Shown here piece by piece: positions 11,725 through 26,680 of a stretch of DNA of 64,000 nt (its first letter is position 1; each line of letters begins with the position of its first letter). The DNA is from Auanema rhodensis. Lineage: Eukaryota > Nematoda > Chromadorea > Rhabditida > Rhabditidae. Location: NCBI GenBank assembly GCA_964057225.1, contig CAXKVF010000076.1, forward strand, positions 682,001 to 746,000. The letters run 5' to 3'. The notes under the pieces are model-generated. The model was not told where the DNA came from. It made no database searches and was given only the letters and a program-made list of their open reading frames with translations. The translations under genes and the position numbers were made by a program.

Positions 11725-13484
11725 ATCAATAAAAATTTGTTTTTAGACTAATATGGACATGGGGAATCTAATTTTGAAAACCGCATCTCTTTATCTTTCA
11801 CGTGAAGCGAGTTACATACCAAGTGCACATCACGTGTACATTTAATTAGCATAAATTAAAGTTCACGTAAATTTCAAAGTCATGGTTACCATGAACCAAT
11901 ATCAATAAAAATTTGTTTTTAGACTAATATGGACATGGGGAATCTAATTTTGAAAACCGCATCTCTTTATCTTTCACGTGAAGCGAGTTACATACCAAGT
12001 GCACATCACGTGTACATTTAATTAGCATAAATTAAAGTTCACGTAAATTTCAAAGTCATGGTTACCATGAAGCAATATCAATAAAAATTTGTTTTTAGAC
12101 TAATGTGGACATGGGGAATCTAATTTTGAAAACCGCATCTCTTTATCTTTCACGTGAAGCGAGTTACATACCAAGTGCACATCACGTGTACATTTAATTA
12201 GCATAAATTAAAGTTCACGTAAATTTCAAAGTCATGGTTACCATGAACCAATATCAATAAAAATTTGTTTTTAGACTAATATGGACATGGGGAATCTAAT
12301 TTTGAAAACCGCATCTCTTTATCTTTCACGTGAAGCGAGTTACATACCAAGTGCACATCACGTGTACATTTAATTAGCATAAATTAAAGTTCACGTAAAC
12401 TTCAAAGTCATGGTTACCATGAAGCAATATCAATAAAAATTTGTTTTTAGACTAATATGGACATGGGGAATCTAATTTTGAAAACCGGATCTCTTTATCT
12501 TTCACGGGAAGCGAGTTACATACCAAGTGCACATCACGTGTACATTTAATTAGCATAAATTAAAGTTCACGTAAATTTCAAAGTCATGGTTACCATGAAC
12601 CAATATCAATAAAAATTTGTTTTTAGACTAATATGGACATGGGGAATCTAATTTTGAAAACCGCATCTCTTTATCTTTCACGTGAAGCGAGTTACATACC
12701 AAGTGCACATCACGTGTACATTTAATTAGCATAAATTAAAGTTCACGTAAATTTCAAAGTCATGGTTACCATGAACCAATATCAATAAAAATTTGTTTTT
12801 AGACTAATATGGACATGGGGAATCTAATTTTGAAAACCGCATCTCTTTATCTTTCACGTGAAGCGAGTTACATACCAAGTGCACATCACGTGTACATTTA
12901 ATTAGCATAAATTAAAGTTCACGTAAATTTCAAAGTCATGGTTACCATGAAGCAATATCAATAAAAATTTGTTTTTAGACTAATATGGACATGGGGAATC
13001 TAATTTTGAAAACCGCATCTCTTTATCTTTCACGTGAAGCGAGTTACATACCAAGTGCACATCACGTGTACATTTAATTAGCATAAATTAAAGTTCACGT
13101 AAATTTCAAAGTCATGGTTACCATGAACCAATATCAATAAAAATTTGTTTTTAGACTAATATGGACATGGGGAATCTAATTTTGAAAACCGCATCTCTTT
13201 ATCTTTCACGTGAAGCGAGTTACATACCAAGTGCACATCACGTGTACATTTAATTAGCATAAATTAAAGTTCACGTAAATTTCAAAGTCATGGTTACCAT
13301 GAACCAATATCAATAAAAATTTGTTCTTAGACTAATATGGACATGGGGAATCTAATTTTGAAAACCGCATCTCTTTATCTTTCACGTGAAGCGAGTTACA
13401 TACCAAGTGCACATCACGTGTACATTTAATTAGCATAAATTAAAGTTCACGTAAATTTCAAAGTCATGGTTACCATGAACCAAT
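11725..13484 (+). repeat. 10-monomer (1760-bp) tandem duplication, copy 1
   Basis: Markers recur 1760 bp on: AAACTTC 12400 and 14160, CACGGGAAG 12507 and 14267, GTTCTTAG 13326 and 15086, GAAGC ends 12076 and 13836. A private TAATGTGG (about 12104) is absent from copy 2. It also contains an 880-bp (five-monomer) repeat of the AAACTTC then CCGGATC/CACGGG pair, seen at 11520/11627 and again at 12400/12507. Confidence 0.85.
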
Positions 13485-15244
13485 ATCAATAAAAATTTGT
13501 TTTTAGACTAATATGGACATGGGGAATCTAATTTTGAAAACCGCATCTCTTTATCTTTCACGTGAAGCGAGTTACATACCAAGTGCACATCACGTGTACA
13601 TTTAATTAGCATAAATTAAAGTTCACGTAAATTTCAAAGTCATGGTTACCATGAACCAATATCAATAAAAATTTGTTTTTAGACTAATATGGACATGGGG
13701 AATCTAATTTTGAAAACCGCATCTCTTTATCTTTCACGTGAAGCGAGTTACATACCAAGTGCACATCACGTGTACATTTAATTAGCATAAATTAAAGTTC
13801 ACGTAAATTTCAAAGTCATGGTTACCATGAAGCAATATCAATAAAAATTTGTTTTTAGACTAATATGGACATGGGGAATCTAATTTTGAAAACCGCATCT
13901 CTTTATCTTTCACGTGAAGCGAGTTACATACCAAGTGCACATCACGTGTACATTTAATTAGCATAAATTAAAGTTCACGTAAATTTCAAAGTCATGGTTA
14001 CCATGAACCAATATCAATAAAAATTTGTTTTTAGACTAATATGGACATGGGGAATCTAATTTTGAAAACCGCATCTCTTTATCTTTCACGTGAAGCGAGT
14101 TACATACCAAGTGCACATCACGTGTACATTTAATTAGCATAAATTAAAGTTCACGTAAACTTCAAAGTCATGGTTACCATGAAGCAATATCAATAAAAAT
14201 TTGTTTTTAGACTAATATGGACATGGGGAATCTAATTTTGAAAACCGGATCTCTTTATCTTTCACGGGAAGCGAGTTACATACCAAGTGCACATCACGTG
14301 TACATTTAATTAGCATAAATTAAAGTTCACGTAAATTTCAAAGTCATGGTTACCATGAACCAATATCAATAAAAATTTGTTTTTAGACTAATATGAACAT
14401 GGGGAATCTAATTTTGAAAACCGCATCTCTTTATCTTTCACGTGAAGCGAGTTACATACCAAGTGCACATCACGTGTACATTTAATTAGCATAAATTAAA
14501 GTTCACGTAAATTTCAAAGTCATGGTTACCATGAACCAATATCAATAAAAATTTGTTTTTAGACTAATATGGACATGGGGAATCTAATTTTGAAAACCGC
14601 ATCTCTTTATCTTTCACGTGAAGCGAGTTACATACCAAGTGCACATCACGTGTACATTTAATTAGCATAAATTAAAGTTCACGTAAATTTCAAAGTCATG
14701 GTTACCATGAAGCAATATCAATAAAAATTTGTTTTTAGACTAATATGGACATGGGGAATCTAATTTTGAAAACCGCATCTCTTTATCTTTCACGTGAAGC
14801 GAGTTACATACCAAGTGCACATCACGTGTACATTTAATTAGCATAAATTAAAGTTCACGTAAATTTCAAAGTCATGGTTACCATGAACCAATATCAATAA
14901 AAATTTGTTTTTAGACTAATATGGACATGGGGAATCTAATTTTGAAAACCGCATCTCTTTATCTTTCACGTGAAGCGAGTTACATACCAAGTGCACATCA
15001 CGTGTACATTTAATTAGCATAAATTAAAGTTCACGTAAATTTCAAAGTCATGGTTACCATGAACCAATATCAATAAAAATTTGTTCTTAGACTAATATGG
15101 ACATGGGGAATCTAATTTTGAAAACCGCATCTCTTTATCTTTCACGTGAAGCGAGTTACATACCAAGTGCACATCACGTGTACATTTAATTAGCATAAAT
15201 TAAAGTTCACGTAAATTTCAAAGTCATGGTTACCATGAACCAAT
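13485..15244 (+). repeat. 10-monomer (1760-bp) tandem duplication, copy 2
   Basis: Follows copy 1 without a gap. A private ATATGAACAT (about 14395) separates it from copy 1. The mirrored right-arm region has the CACGGG monomers at spacings matching left 9691, 11627 and 12507 but has no partner for 14267, so this duplication is likely younger than the inversion or was lost on the right. Confidence 0.82.
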
Positions 15245-15596
15245 ATCAATAAAAATTTGTTTTTAGACTAATATGGACATGGGGAATCTAATTTTGAAAA
15301 CCGCATCTCTTTATCTTTCACGTGAAGCGAGTTACATACCAAGTGCACATCACGTGTACATTTAATTAGCATAAATTAAAGTTCACGTAAATTTCAAAGT
15401 CATGGTTACCATGAACCAATATCAATAAAAATTTGTTTTTAGACTAATATGGACATGGGGAATCTAATTTTGAAAACCGCATCTCTTTATCTTTCACGTG
15501 AAGCGAGTTACATACCAAGTGCACATCACGTGTACATTTAATTAGCATAAATTAAAGTTCACGTAAATTTCAAAGTCATGGTTACCATGAACCAAT

Positions 15597-17530
15597 ATCA
15601 ATAAAAATTTGTTTTTAGACTAATATGGACATGGGGAATCTAATTTTGAAAACCGCATCTCTTTATCTTTCACGTGAAGCGAGTTACATACCAAGTGCAC
15701 ATCACGTGTACATTTAATTAGCATAAATTAAAGTTCACGTAAAATTCAAAGTCATGGTTACCATGCACCAATATCAATAAAAATTTGTTTTTAGACTAAT
15801 ATGGACATGGGGAATCTAATTTTGAAAACCGCATCTCTTTATCTTTCACGTGAAGCGAGTTACATACCAAGTGCACATCACGTGTACATTTAATTAGCAT
15901 AAATTACAGTTCACGTAAATTTCAAAGTCATGGTTACCATGCACCAATATCAATAAAAATTTGTTTTTAGACTAATATGGACATGGGGAATCTAATTTTG
16001 AAAACCGCATCTCTTTATCTTTCACGTGAAGCGAGTTACATACCAAGTGCACATCACGTGTACATTTAATTAGCATAAATTAAAGTTCACGTAAATTTCA
16101 AAGTCATGGTTACCATGAACCAATATCAATAAAAATTTGTTTTTAGACTAATATGGACATGGGGAATCTAATTTTGAAAACCGCATCTCTTTATCTTTCA
16201 CGTGAAGCGAGTTACATACCAAGTGCACATCACGTGTACATTTAATTAGCATAAATTAAAGTTCACGTAAACTTCAAAGTCATGGTTACCATGAAGCAAT
16301 ATCAATAAAAATTTGTTTTTAGACTAATATGGACATGGGGAATCTAATTTTGAAAACCGCATCTCTTTATCTTTCACGTGAAGCGAGTTACATACCAAGT
16401 GCACATCACGTGTACATTTAATTAGCATAAATTAAAGTTCACGTAAATTTCAAAGTCATGGTTACCATGAACCAATATCAATAAAAATTTGTTTTTAGAC
16501 TAATATGGACATGGGGAATCTAATTTTGAAAACCGCATCTCTTTATCTTTCACGTGAAGCGAGTTACATACCAAGTGCACATCACGTGTACATTTAATTA
16601 GCATAAATTAAAGTTCACGTAAACTTCAAAGTCATGGTTACCATGAAGCAATATCAATAAAAATTTGTTTTTAGACTAATATGGACATGGGGAATCTAAT
16701 TTTGAAAACCGCATCTCTTTATCTTTCACGTGAAGCGAGTTACATACCAAGTGCACATCACGTGTACATTTAATTAGCATAAATTAAAGTTCACGTAAAT
16801 TTCAAAGTCATGGTTACCATGAACCAATATCAATAAAAATTTGTTTTTAGACTAATATGGACATGGGGAATCTAATTTTGAAAACCGCATCTCTTTATCT
16901 TTCACGTGAAGCGAGTTACATACCAAGTGCACATCACGTGTACATTTAATTAGCATAAATTAAAGTTCACGTAAATTTCAAAGTCATGGTTACCATGAAC
17001 CAATATCAATAAAAATTTGTTTTTAGACTAATATGGACATGGGGAATCTAATTTTGAAAACCGCATCTCTTTATCTTTCACGTGAAGCGAGTTACATACC
17101 AAGTGCACATCACGTGTACATTTAATTAGCATAAATTAAAGTTCACGTAAACTTCAAAGTCATGGTTACCATGAAGCAATATCAATAAAAATTTGTTTTT
17201 AGACTAATATGGACATGGGGAATCTAATTTTGAAAACCGCATCTCTTTATCTTTCACGTGAAGCGAGTTACATACCAAGTGCACATCACGTGTACATTTA
17301 ATTAGCATAAATTAAAGTTCACGTAAATTTCAAAGTCATGGTTACCATGAACCAATATCAATAAAAATTTGTTTTTAGACTAATATGGACATGGGGAATC
17401 TAATTTTGAAAACCGCATCTCTTTATCTTTCACGTGAAGCGAGTTACATACCAAGTGCACATCACGTGTACATTTAATTAGCATAAATTAAAGTTCACGT
17501 AAATTTCAAAGTCATGGTTACCATGAACCA
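15597..17530 (+). repeat. 15-monomer (2640-bp) duplication, copy 1
   Basis: Markers recur 2640 bp on: GTAAAATTC 15744 and 18384, AAATTACAG 15907 and 18547, AAACTTC 16272, 16624 and 17152 with 18912, 19264 and 19792. The pattern fails at 17543, where AAAACTTG has no partner at 20183. Both edges are therefore approximate to a monomer or two. Confidence 0.82.
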
Positions 17531-18236
17531 ATATCAATAAAAACTTGTTTTTAGACTAATATGGACATGGGGAATCTAATTTTGAAAACCGCATCTCTTT
17601 ATCTTTCACGTGAAGCGAGTTACATACCAAGTGCACATCACGTGCACATTTAATTAGCATAAATTAAAGTTCACGTAAATTTCAAAGTCATGGTTACCAT
17701 GAAGCAATATCAATAAAAATTTGTTTTTAAACTAATATGGACATGGGGAATCTAATTTTGAAAACCGCATCTCTTTATCTTTCACGTGAAGCGAGTTACA
17801 TACCAAGTGCACATCACGTGTACATTTAATTAGCATAAATTAAAGTTCACGTAAATTTCAAAGTCATGGTTACCATGAACCAATATCAATAAAAATTTGT
17901 TTTTAGACTAATATGGACATGGGGAATCTAATTTTGAGAACCGCATTTCTTTATCTTTCACGTGAAGCGAGTTACATACCAAGTGCACATCACGTGTACA
18001 TTTAATTAGCATAAATTAAAGTTCACGTAAATTTCAAAGTCATGGTTACCATGAACCAATATCAATAAAAATTTGTTTTTAGACTAATATGGACATGGGG
18101 AATCTAATTTTGAAAACCGCATCTCTTTATCTTTCACGTGAAGCGAGTTACATACCAAGTGCACATCACGTGTACATTTAATTAGCATAAATTAAAGTTC
18201 ACGTAAATTTCAAAGTCATGGTTACCATGAACCAAT

Positions 18237-20170
18237 ATCAATAAAAATTTGTTTTTAGACTAATATGGACATGGGGAATCTAATTTTGAAAACCGCATCT
18301 CTTTATCTTTCACGTGAAGCGAGTTACATACCAAGTGCACATCACGTGTACATTTAATTAGCATAAATTAAAGTTCACGTAAAATTCAAAGTCATGGTTA
18401 CCATGCACCAATATCAATAAAAATTTGTTTTTAGACTAATATGGACATGGGGAATCTAATTTTGAAAACCGCATCTCTTTATCTTTCACGTGAAGCGAGT
18501 TACATACCAAGTGCACATCACGTGTACATTTAATTAGCATAAATTACAGTTCACGTAAATTTCAAAGTCATGGTTACCATGCACCAATATCAATAAAAAT
18601 TTGTTTTTAGACTAATATGGACATGGGGAATCTAATTTTCAAAACCGCATCTCTTTATCTTTCACGTGAAGCGAGTTACATACCAAGTGCACATCACGTG
18701 TACATTTAATTAGCATAAATTAAAGTTCACGTAAATTTCAAAGTCATGGTTACCATGAACCAATATCAATAAAAATTTGTTTTTAGACTAATATGGACAT
18801 GGGGAATCTAATTTTGAAAACCGCATCTCTTTATCTTTCACGTGAAGCGAGTTACATACCAAGTGCACATCACGTGTACATTTAATTAGCATAAATTAAA
18901 GTTCACGTAAACTTCAAAGTCATGGTTACCATGAAGCAATATCAATAAAAATTTGTTTTTAGACTAATATGGACATGGGGAATCTAATTTTGAAAACCGC
19001 ATCTCTTTATCTTTCACGTGAAGCGAGTTACATACCAAGTGCACATCACGTGTACATTTAATTAGCATAAATTAAAGTTCACGTAAATTTCAAAGTCATG
19101 GTTACCATGAACCAATATCAATAAAAATTTGTTTTTAGACTAATATGGACATGGGGAATCTAATTTTGAAAACCGCATCTCTTTATCTTTCACGTGAAGC
19201 GAGTTACATACCAAGTGCACATCACGTGTACATTTAATTAGCATAAATTAAAGTTCACGTAAACTTCAAAGTCATGGTTACCATGAAGCAATATCAATAA
19301 AAATTTGTTTTTAGACTAATATGGACATGGGGAATCTAATTTTGAAAACCGCATCTCTTTATCTTTCACGTGAAGCGAGTTACATACCAAGTGCACATCA
19401 CGTGTACATTTAATTAGCATAAATTAAAGTTCACGTAAATTTCAAAGTCATGGTTACCATGAACCAATATCAATAAAAATTTGTTTTTAGACTAATATGG
19501 ACATGGGGAATCTAATTTTGAAAACCGCATCTCTTTATCTTTCACGTGAAGCGAGTTACATACCAAGTGCACATCACGTGTACATTTAATTAGCATAAAT
19601 TAAAGTTCACGTAAATTTCAAAGTCATGGTTACCATGAACCAATATCAATAAAAATTTGTTTTTAGACTAATATGGACATGGGGAATCTAATTTTGAAAA
19701 CCGCATCTCTTTATCTTTCACGTGAAGCGAGTTACATACCAAGTGCACATCACGTGTACATTTAATTAGCATAAATTAAAGTTCACGTAAACTTCAAAGT
19801 CATGGTTACCATGAAGCAATATCAATAAAAATTTGTTTTTAGACTAATATGGACATGGGGAATCTAATTTTGAAAACCGCATCTCTTTATCTTTCACGTG
19901 AAGCGAGTTACATACCAAGTGCACATCACGTGTACATTTAATTAGCATAAATTAAAGTTCACGTAAATTTCAAAGTCATGGTTACCATGAACCAATATCA
20001 ATAAAAATTTGTTTTTAGACTAATATGGACATGGGGAATCTAATTTTGAAAACCGCATCTCTTTATCTTTCACGTGAAGCGAGTTACATACCAAGTGCAC
20101 ATCACGTGTACATTTAATTAGCATAAATTAAAGTTCACGTAAATTTCAAAGTCATGGTTACCATGCACCA
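18237..20170 (+). repeat. 15-monomer (2640-bp) duplication, copy 2
   Basis: Second copy of 15597-17530. A private TTTTCAAAACC (about 18640) distinguishes it. Between the copies, 17531-18236 holds monomers with markers GTGCACATTT (17645), GTTTTTAAAC (17730) and GAGAACCGCATTTC (about 17937-17947). The last three reappear inverted in the right arm at 45671, 45586 and about 45370-45380. Confidence 0.82.
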
Positions 20171-23150
20171 ATATCAATAAAAATTTGTTTTTAGACTAAT
20201 ATGGACATGGGGAATCTAATTTTGAAAACCGCATCTCTTTATCTTTCACGTGAAGCGAGTTACATACCAAGTGCACATCACGTGTACATTTAATTAGCAT
20301 AAATTAAAGTTCACGTAAATTTCAAAGTCATGGTTACCATGAACCAATATCAATAAAAATTTGTTTTTAGACTAATATGGACATGGGGAATCTAATTTTG
20401 AAAACCGCATTTCTTTATCTTTCACGTGAAGCGAGTTACATACCAAGTGCACATCACGTGTACATTTAATTAGCATAAATTAAAGTTCACGTAAATTTCA
20501 AAGTCATGGTTACCATGAACCAATATCAATAAAAATTTGTTTTTAGACTAATATGGACATGGGGAATCTAATTTTGAAAACCGCATCTCTTTATCTTTCA
20601 CGTGAAGCGAGTTACATACCAAGTGCACATCACGTGTACATTTAATTAGCATAAATTAAAGTTCACGTAAATTTCAAAGTCATGGTTACCATGAACCAAT
20701 ATCAATAAAAATTTGTTTTTAGACTAATATGGACATGGGGAACCTAATTTTGAAAACCGCATCTCTTTATCTTTCACGTGAAGCGAGTTACATACCAAGT
20801 GCACATCACGTGTACATTTAATTAGCATAAATTAAAGTTCACGTAAATTTCAAAGTCATGGTTACCATGAAGCAATATCAATAAAAATTTGTTTTTAGAC
20901 TAATATGGACATGGGGAATCTAATTTTGAAAACCGCATCTCTTTATCTTTCACGTGAAGCGAGTTACATACCAAGTGCACATCACGTGTACATTTAATTA
21001 GCATAAATTAAAGTTCACGTAAATTTCAAAGTCATGGTTACCATGAAGCAATATCAATAAAAATTTGTTTTTAGACTAATATGGACATGGGGAATCTAAT
21101 TTTGAAAACCGCATCTCTTTATCTTTCACGTGAAGCGAGTTACATACCAAGTGCACATCACGTGTACATTTAATTAGCATAAATTAAAGTTCACGTAAAT
21201 TTCAAAGTCATGGTTACCATGAACCAATATCAATAAAAATTTGATTTTAGACTAATATGGACATGGGGAATCTAATTTTGAAAACCGCATTTCTTTATCT
21301 TTCACGTGAAGCGAGTTACATACCAAGTGCACATCACGTGTACATTTAATTAGCATAAATTAAAGTTCACGTAAATTTCAAAATCATGGTTACCATGCAC
21401 CAATATCAATAAAAATTTGTTTTTAGACTAATATGGACATGGGGAATCTAATTTTGAAAACCGCATCTCTTTATCTTTCACGTGAAGCAAGTTACATACC
21501 AAGTGCACATCACGTGTACATTTAATTAGCATAAATTAAAGTTCACGTAAATTTCAAAGTCATGGTTACCATGAACCAATATCAATAAAAATTTGTTTTT
21601 AGACTAATATGGACATGGGGAATCTAATTTTGAAAACCGCATTTCTTTATCTTTCACGTGAAGCGAGTTACATACCAAGTGCACATCACGTGTACATTTA
21701 ATTAGCATAAATTAAAGTTCACGTAAATTTCAAAGTCATGGTTACCATGCACCAATATCAATAAAAATTTGTTTTTAGACTAATATGGACATGGGGAATC
21801 TAATTTTGAAAACCGCATCTCTTTATCTTTCACGTGAAGCGAGTTACATACCAAGTGCACATCACGTGTACATTTAATTAGCATAAATTAAAGTTCACGT
21901 AAATTTCAAAGTCATGGTTACCATGAACCAATATCAATAAAAATTTGTTTTTAGACTAATATGGACATGGGGAATCTAATTTTGAAAACCGCATCTCTTC
22001 ATCTTTCACGTGAAGCGAGTTACATACCAAGTGCACATCACGTGTACATTTAATTAGCATAAATTAAAGTTCACGTAAACTTCAAAGTCATGGTTACCAT
22101 GAAGCAATATCAATAAAAATTTGTTTTTAGACTAATATGGACATGGGGAATCTAATTTTGAAAACCGCATCTCTTTATCTTTCACGTGAAGCGAGTTACA
22201 TACCAAGTGCACATCACGTGTACATTTAATTAGCATAAATTAAAGTTCACGTAAATTTCAAAGTCATGGTTACCATGAACCAATATCAATAAAAATTTGT
22301 TTTTTGACTAATATGGACATGGGGAATCTAATTTTGAAAACCGCATCTCTTCATCTTTCACGTGAAGCGAGTTACATACCAAGTGCACATCACGTGTACA
22401 TTTAATTAGCATAAATTAAAGTTCACGTAAACTTCAAAGTCATGGTTACCATGAAGCAATATCAATAAAAATTTGTTTTTAGACTAATATGGACATGGGG
22501 AATCTAATTTTGAAAACCGCATCTCTTTATCTTTCACGTGAAGCGAGTTACATACCAAGTGCACATCACGTGTATATTTAATTAGCATAAATTAAAGTTC
22601 ACGTAAATTTCAAAGTCATGGTTACCATGAACCAATATCAATAAAAATTTGTTTTTAGACTAATATGGACATGGGGAATCTAATTTTGAAAACCGCATCT
22701 CTTTATCTTTCACGTGAAGCGAGTTACATACCAAGTGCACATCACGTGTACATTTAATTAACATAAATTGAAGTTCACGTAAATTTCAAAGTCATGGTTA
22801 CCATGCACCAATATCAATAAAAATTTGTTTTTAGACTAATATGGACATGGGGAATCTAATTTTGAAAACCGCATCTCTTTATCTTTCACGTGAAGCGAGT
22901 TACATACCAAGTGCACATCACGTGTACATTTAATTAGCATAAATTAAAGTTCACGTAAATTTCAAAGTCATGGTTACCATGAACCAATATCAATAAAAAT
23001 TTGTTTTTAGACTAATATGGACATGGGGAATCTAATTTTGAAAACCGCATCTCTTTATCTTTCACGTGAAGCGAGTTACATACCAAGTGCACATCACGTG
23101 TACATTTAATTAGCATAAATTAAAGTTCACGTAAATTTCAAAGTCATGGT
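20171..23150 (+). repeat. Diverged monomers with few higher-order periods
   Basis: Full-length monomers with more private changes than the flanks: AACCTAAT near 20743, TTGATTTTAG near 21244, CAAAATCATGG near 21381, GAAGCAAGTT near 21489, two TCTTCATC (about 22000 and 22350), GTTTTTTGAC (about 22306), GTGTATATTT (22575) and AACATAAATTG (22761/22770). Several of these form the mirrored series in the right arm at 38.2-41.4 kb and again at 55.6-57.4 kb, which makes this stretch the best anchor for the fold-back alignment. Confidence 0.85.
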
Positions 23151-23249
23151 TACCATGAACCAATATCAATAAAAATTTGTTTTTAGACTAATATGGACAT
23201 GGGGAATCTAATTTTGAAAACCGCATCTCTTTATCTTTCACGTGAAGCG

Positions 23250-23255
23250 AGTAGT
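23250..23255 (+). repeat. 3-bp AGT duplication in a monomer, copy 1
   Basis: GCGAGTTACAT becomes GCGAGTAGTTACAT. It is one of only two insertions inside a monomer in the window and lengthens its monomer to 179 bp. Confidence 0.95.
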
Positions 23256-24919
23256 TACATACCAAGTGCACATCACGTGTACATTTAATTAGCATAAATT
23301 AAAGTTCACGTAAATTTCAAAGTCATGGTTACCATGAACCAATATCAATAAAAATTTGTTTTTAGACTAATGTGGACATGGGGAATCTAATTTTGAAAAC
23401 CGCATCTCTTTATCTTTCACGTGAAGCGAGTTACATACCAAGTGCACATCACGTGTACATTTAATTAGCATAAATTAAAGTTCACGTAAATTTCAAAGTC
23501 ATGGTTACCATGAACCAATATCAATAAAAATTTGTTTTTAGACTAATATGGACATGGGGAATCTAATTTTGAAAACCGCATCTCTTTATCTTTCACGTGT
23601 AGCGAGTTACATACCAAGTGCACATCACGTGTACATTTAATTAGCATAAATTAAAGTTCACGTAAATTTCAAAGTCATGGTTACCATGAACCAATATCAA
23701 TAAAAATTTGTTTTTAGACTAATATGGACATGGGGAATCTAATTTTGAAAACCGCATCTCTTTATCTTTCACGTGAAGCGAGTTACATACCAAGTGCACA
23801 TCACGTGTACATTTAATTAACATAAATTGAAGTTCACGTAAATTTCAAAGTCATGGTTACCATGCACCAATATCAATAAAAATTTGTTTTTAGACTAATA
23901 TGGACATGGGGAATCTAATTTTGAAAACCGCATCTCTTTATCTTTCACGTGAAGCGAGTTACATACCAAGTGCACATCACGTGTACATTTAATTAGCATA
24001 AATTAAAGTTCACGTAAATTTCAAAGTCATGGTTACCATGAACCAATATCAATAAAAATTTGTTTTTAGACTAATATGGACATGGGGAATCTAATTTTGA
24101 AAACCGCATCTCTTTATCTTTCACGTGAAGCGAGTTACATACCAAGTGCACATCACGTGTACATTTAATTAGCATAAATTAAAGTTCACGTAAATTTCAA
24201 AGTCATGGTTACCATGAACCAATATCAATAAAAATTTGTTTTTAGACTAATATGGACATGGGGAATCTAATTTTGAAAACCGCATCTCTTTATCTTTCAC
24301 GTGAAGCGAGTTACATACCAAGTGCACATCACGTGTACATTTAATTAGCATAAATTAAAGTTCACGTAAATTTCAAAGTCATGGTTACCATGAACCAATA
24401 TCAATAAAAATTTGTTTTTAGACTAATATGGACATGGGGAATCTAATTTTGAGAACCGCATTTCTTTATCTTTCACGTGAAGCGAGTTACATACCAAGTG
24501 CACATCACGTGTACATTTAATTAGCATAAATTAAAGTTCACGTAAATTTCAAAGTCATGGTTACCATGCACCAATATCAATAAAAATTTGTTCTTAGACT
24601 AATATGGACATGGGGAATCTAATTTTGAAAACCGCATCTTTTTATCTTTCACGTGAAGCGAGTTACATACCAAGTGCACATCACGTGTACATTTAATTAG
24701 CATAAATTAAAGTTCACGTAAATTTCAAAGTCATGGTTACCATGAACCAATATCAATAAAAATTTGTTTTTAGACTAATATGGACATGGGGAATCTAATT
24801 TTGAAAACCGCATCTCTTTATCTTTCACGTGAAGCGAGTTACATACCAAGTGCACATCACGTGTACATTTAATTAGCATAAATTAAAGTTCACGTAAATT
24901 TCAAAGTCATGGTTACCAT

Positions 24920-26680
24920 GAACCAATATCAATAAAAATTTGTTTTTAGACTAATATGGACATGGGGAATCTAATTTTGAAAACCGCATCTCTTTATCTT
25001 TCACGTGAAGCGAGCTACATACCAAGTGCACATCACGTGTACATTTAATTAGCATAAATTAAAGTTCACGTAAATTTCAAAGTCATGGTTACCATGAAGC
25101 AATATCAATAAAAATTTGTTTTCAGACTAATATGGACATGGGGAATCTAATTTTGAAAACCGCATCTCTTTTTCTTTCACGTGAAGCGAGTTACATACCA
25201 AGTGCACATCACGTGTACATTTAATTAGCATAAATTAAAGTTCACGTAAATTTCAAAGTCATGGTTACCATGAACCAATATCAATAAAAATTTGTTTTTA
25301 GACTAATATGGACATGGGGAATCTAATTTTGAAAACCGCATCTCTTTATCTTTCACGTGAAGCGAGTTACATACCAAGTGCACATCACGTGTACATTTAA
25401 TTAGCATAAATTAAAGTTCACGTAAATTTCAAAGTCATGGTTACCATGAAGCAATATCAATAAAAATTTGTTTTTAGACTAATATGACCATGGGGAATCT
25501 AACTTTGAAAACCGCATCTCTTTATCTTTCACGTGAAGCGAGTTACATACCAAGTGCACATCACGTGTACATTTAATTAGCATAAATTAAAGTTCACGTA
25601 AATTTCAAAGTCATGGTTACCATGAACCAATATCAATAAAAATTTGTTTTTAGACTAATATGGACATGGGGAATCTAATTTTGAAAACCGCATCTCTTTA
25701 TCTTTCACGTGAAGCGAGTTACATACCAAGTGCACATCACGTGTACATTTAATTAGCATAAATTAAAGTTCACGTAAATTTCAAAGTCATGGTTACCATT
25801 AACCAATATCAATAAAAATTTGTTTTTAGACTAATATGGACATGGGGAATCTAATTTTGAAAACCGCATCTCTTTATCTTTCACGTGAAGCGAGCTACAT
25901 ACCAAGTGCACATCACGTGTACATTTAATTAGCATAAATTAAAGTTCACGTAAATTTCAAAGTCATGGTTACCATGAAGCAATATCAATAAAAATTTGTT
26001 TTCAGACTAATATGGACATGGGGAATCTAATTTTGAAAACCGCATCTCTTTTTCTTTCACGTGAAGCGAGTTACATACCAAGTGCACATCACGTGTACAT
26101 TTAATTAGCATAAATTAAAGTTCACGTAAATTTCAAAGTCATGGTTACCATGAACCAATATCAATAAAAATTTGTTTTTAGACTAATATGGACATGGGGA
26201 ATCTAATTTTGAAAACCGCATCTCTTTATCTTTCACGTGAAGCGAGTTACATACCAAGTGCACATCACGTGTACATTTAATTAGCATAAATTAAAGTTCA
26301 CGTAAATTTCAAAGTCATGGTTACCATGAAGCAATATCAATAAAAATTTGTTTTTAGACTAATATGACCATGGGGAATCTAACTTTGAAAACCGCATCTC
26401 TTTATCTTTCACGTGAAGCGAGTTACATACCAAGTGCACATCACGTGTACATTTAATTAGCATAAATTAAAGTTCACGTAAATTTCAAAGTCATGGTTAC
26501 CATGAACCAATATCAATAAAAATTTGTTTTTAGACTAATATGGACATGGGGAATCTAATTTTGAAAACCGCATCTCTTTATCTTTCACGTGAAGCGAGTT
26601 ACATACCAAGTGCACATCACGTGTACATTTAATTAGCATAAATTAAAGTTCACGTAAATTTCAAAGTCATGGTTACCATG
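24920..26680 (+). repeat. Five-monomer (880-bp) tandem repeat
   Basis: GAGCTAC at 25015 and 25895, TTTTCAGAC near 25121 and 26001, TCTTTTTCTTTC near 25170 and 26050, and ATGACCATGG with AACTTTG near 25488 and 26368 recur 880 bp apart. The copy of this region near 30.1 kb has only one unit, so this tandem step happened in copy 1 alone or was lost from copy 2. Edges are approximate. Confidence 0.83.
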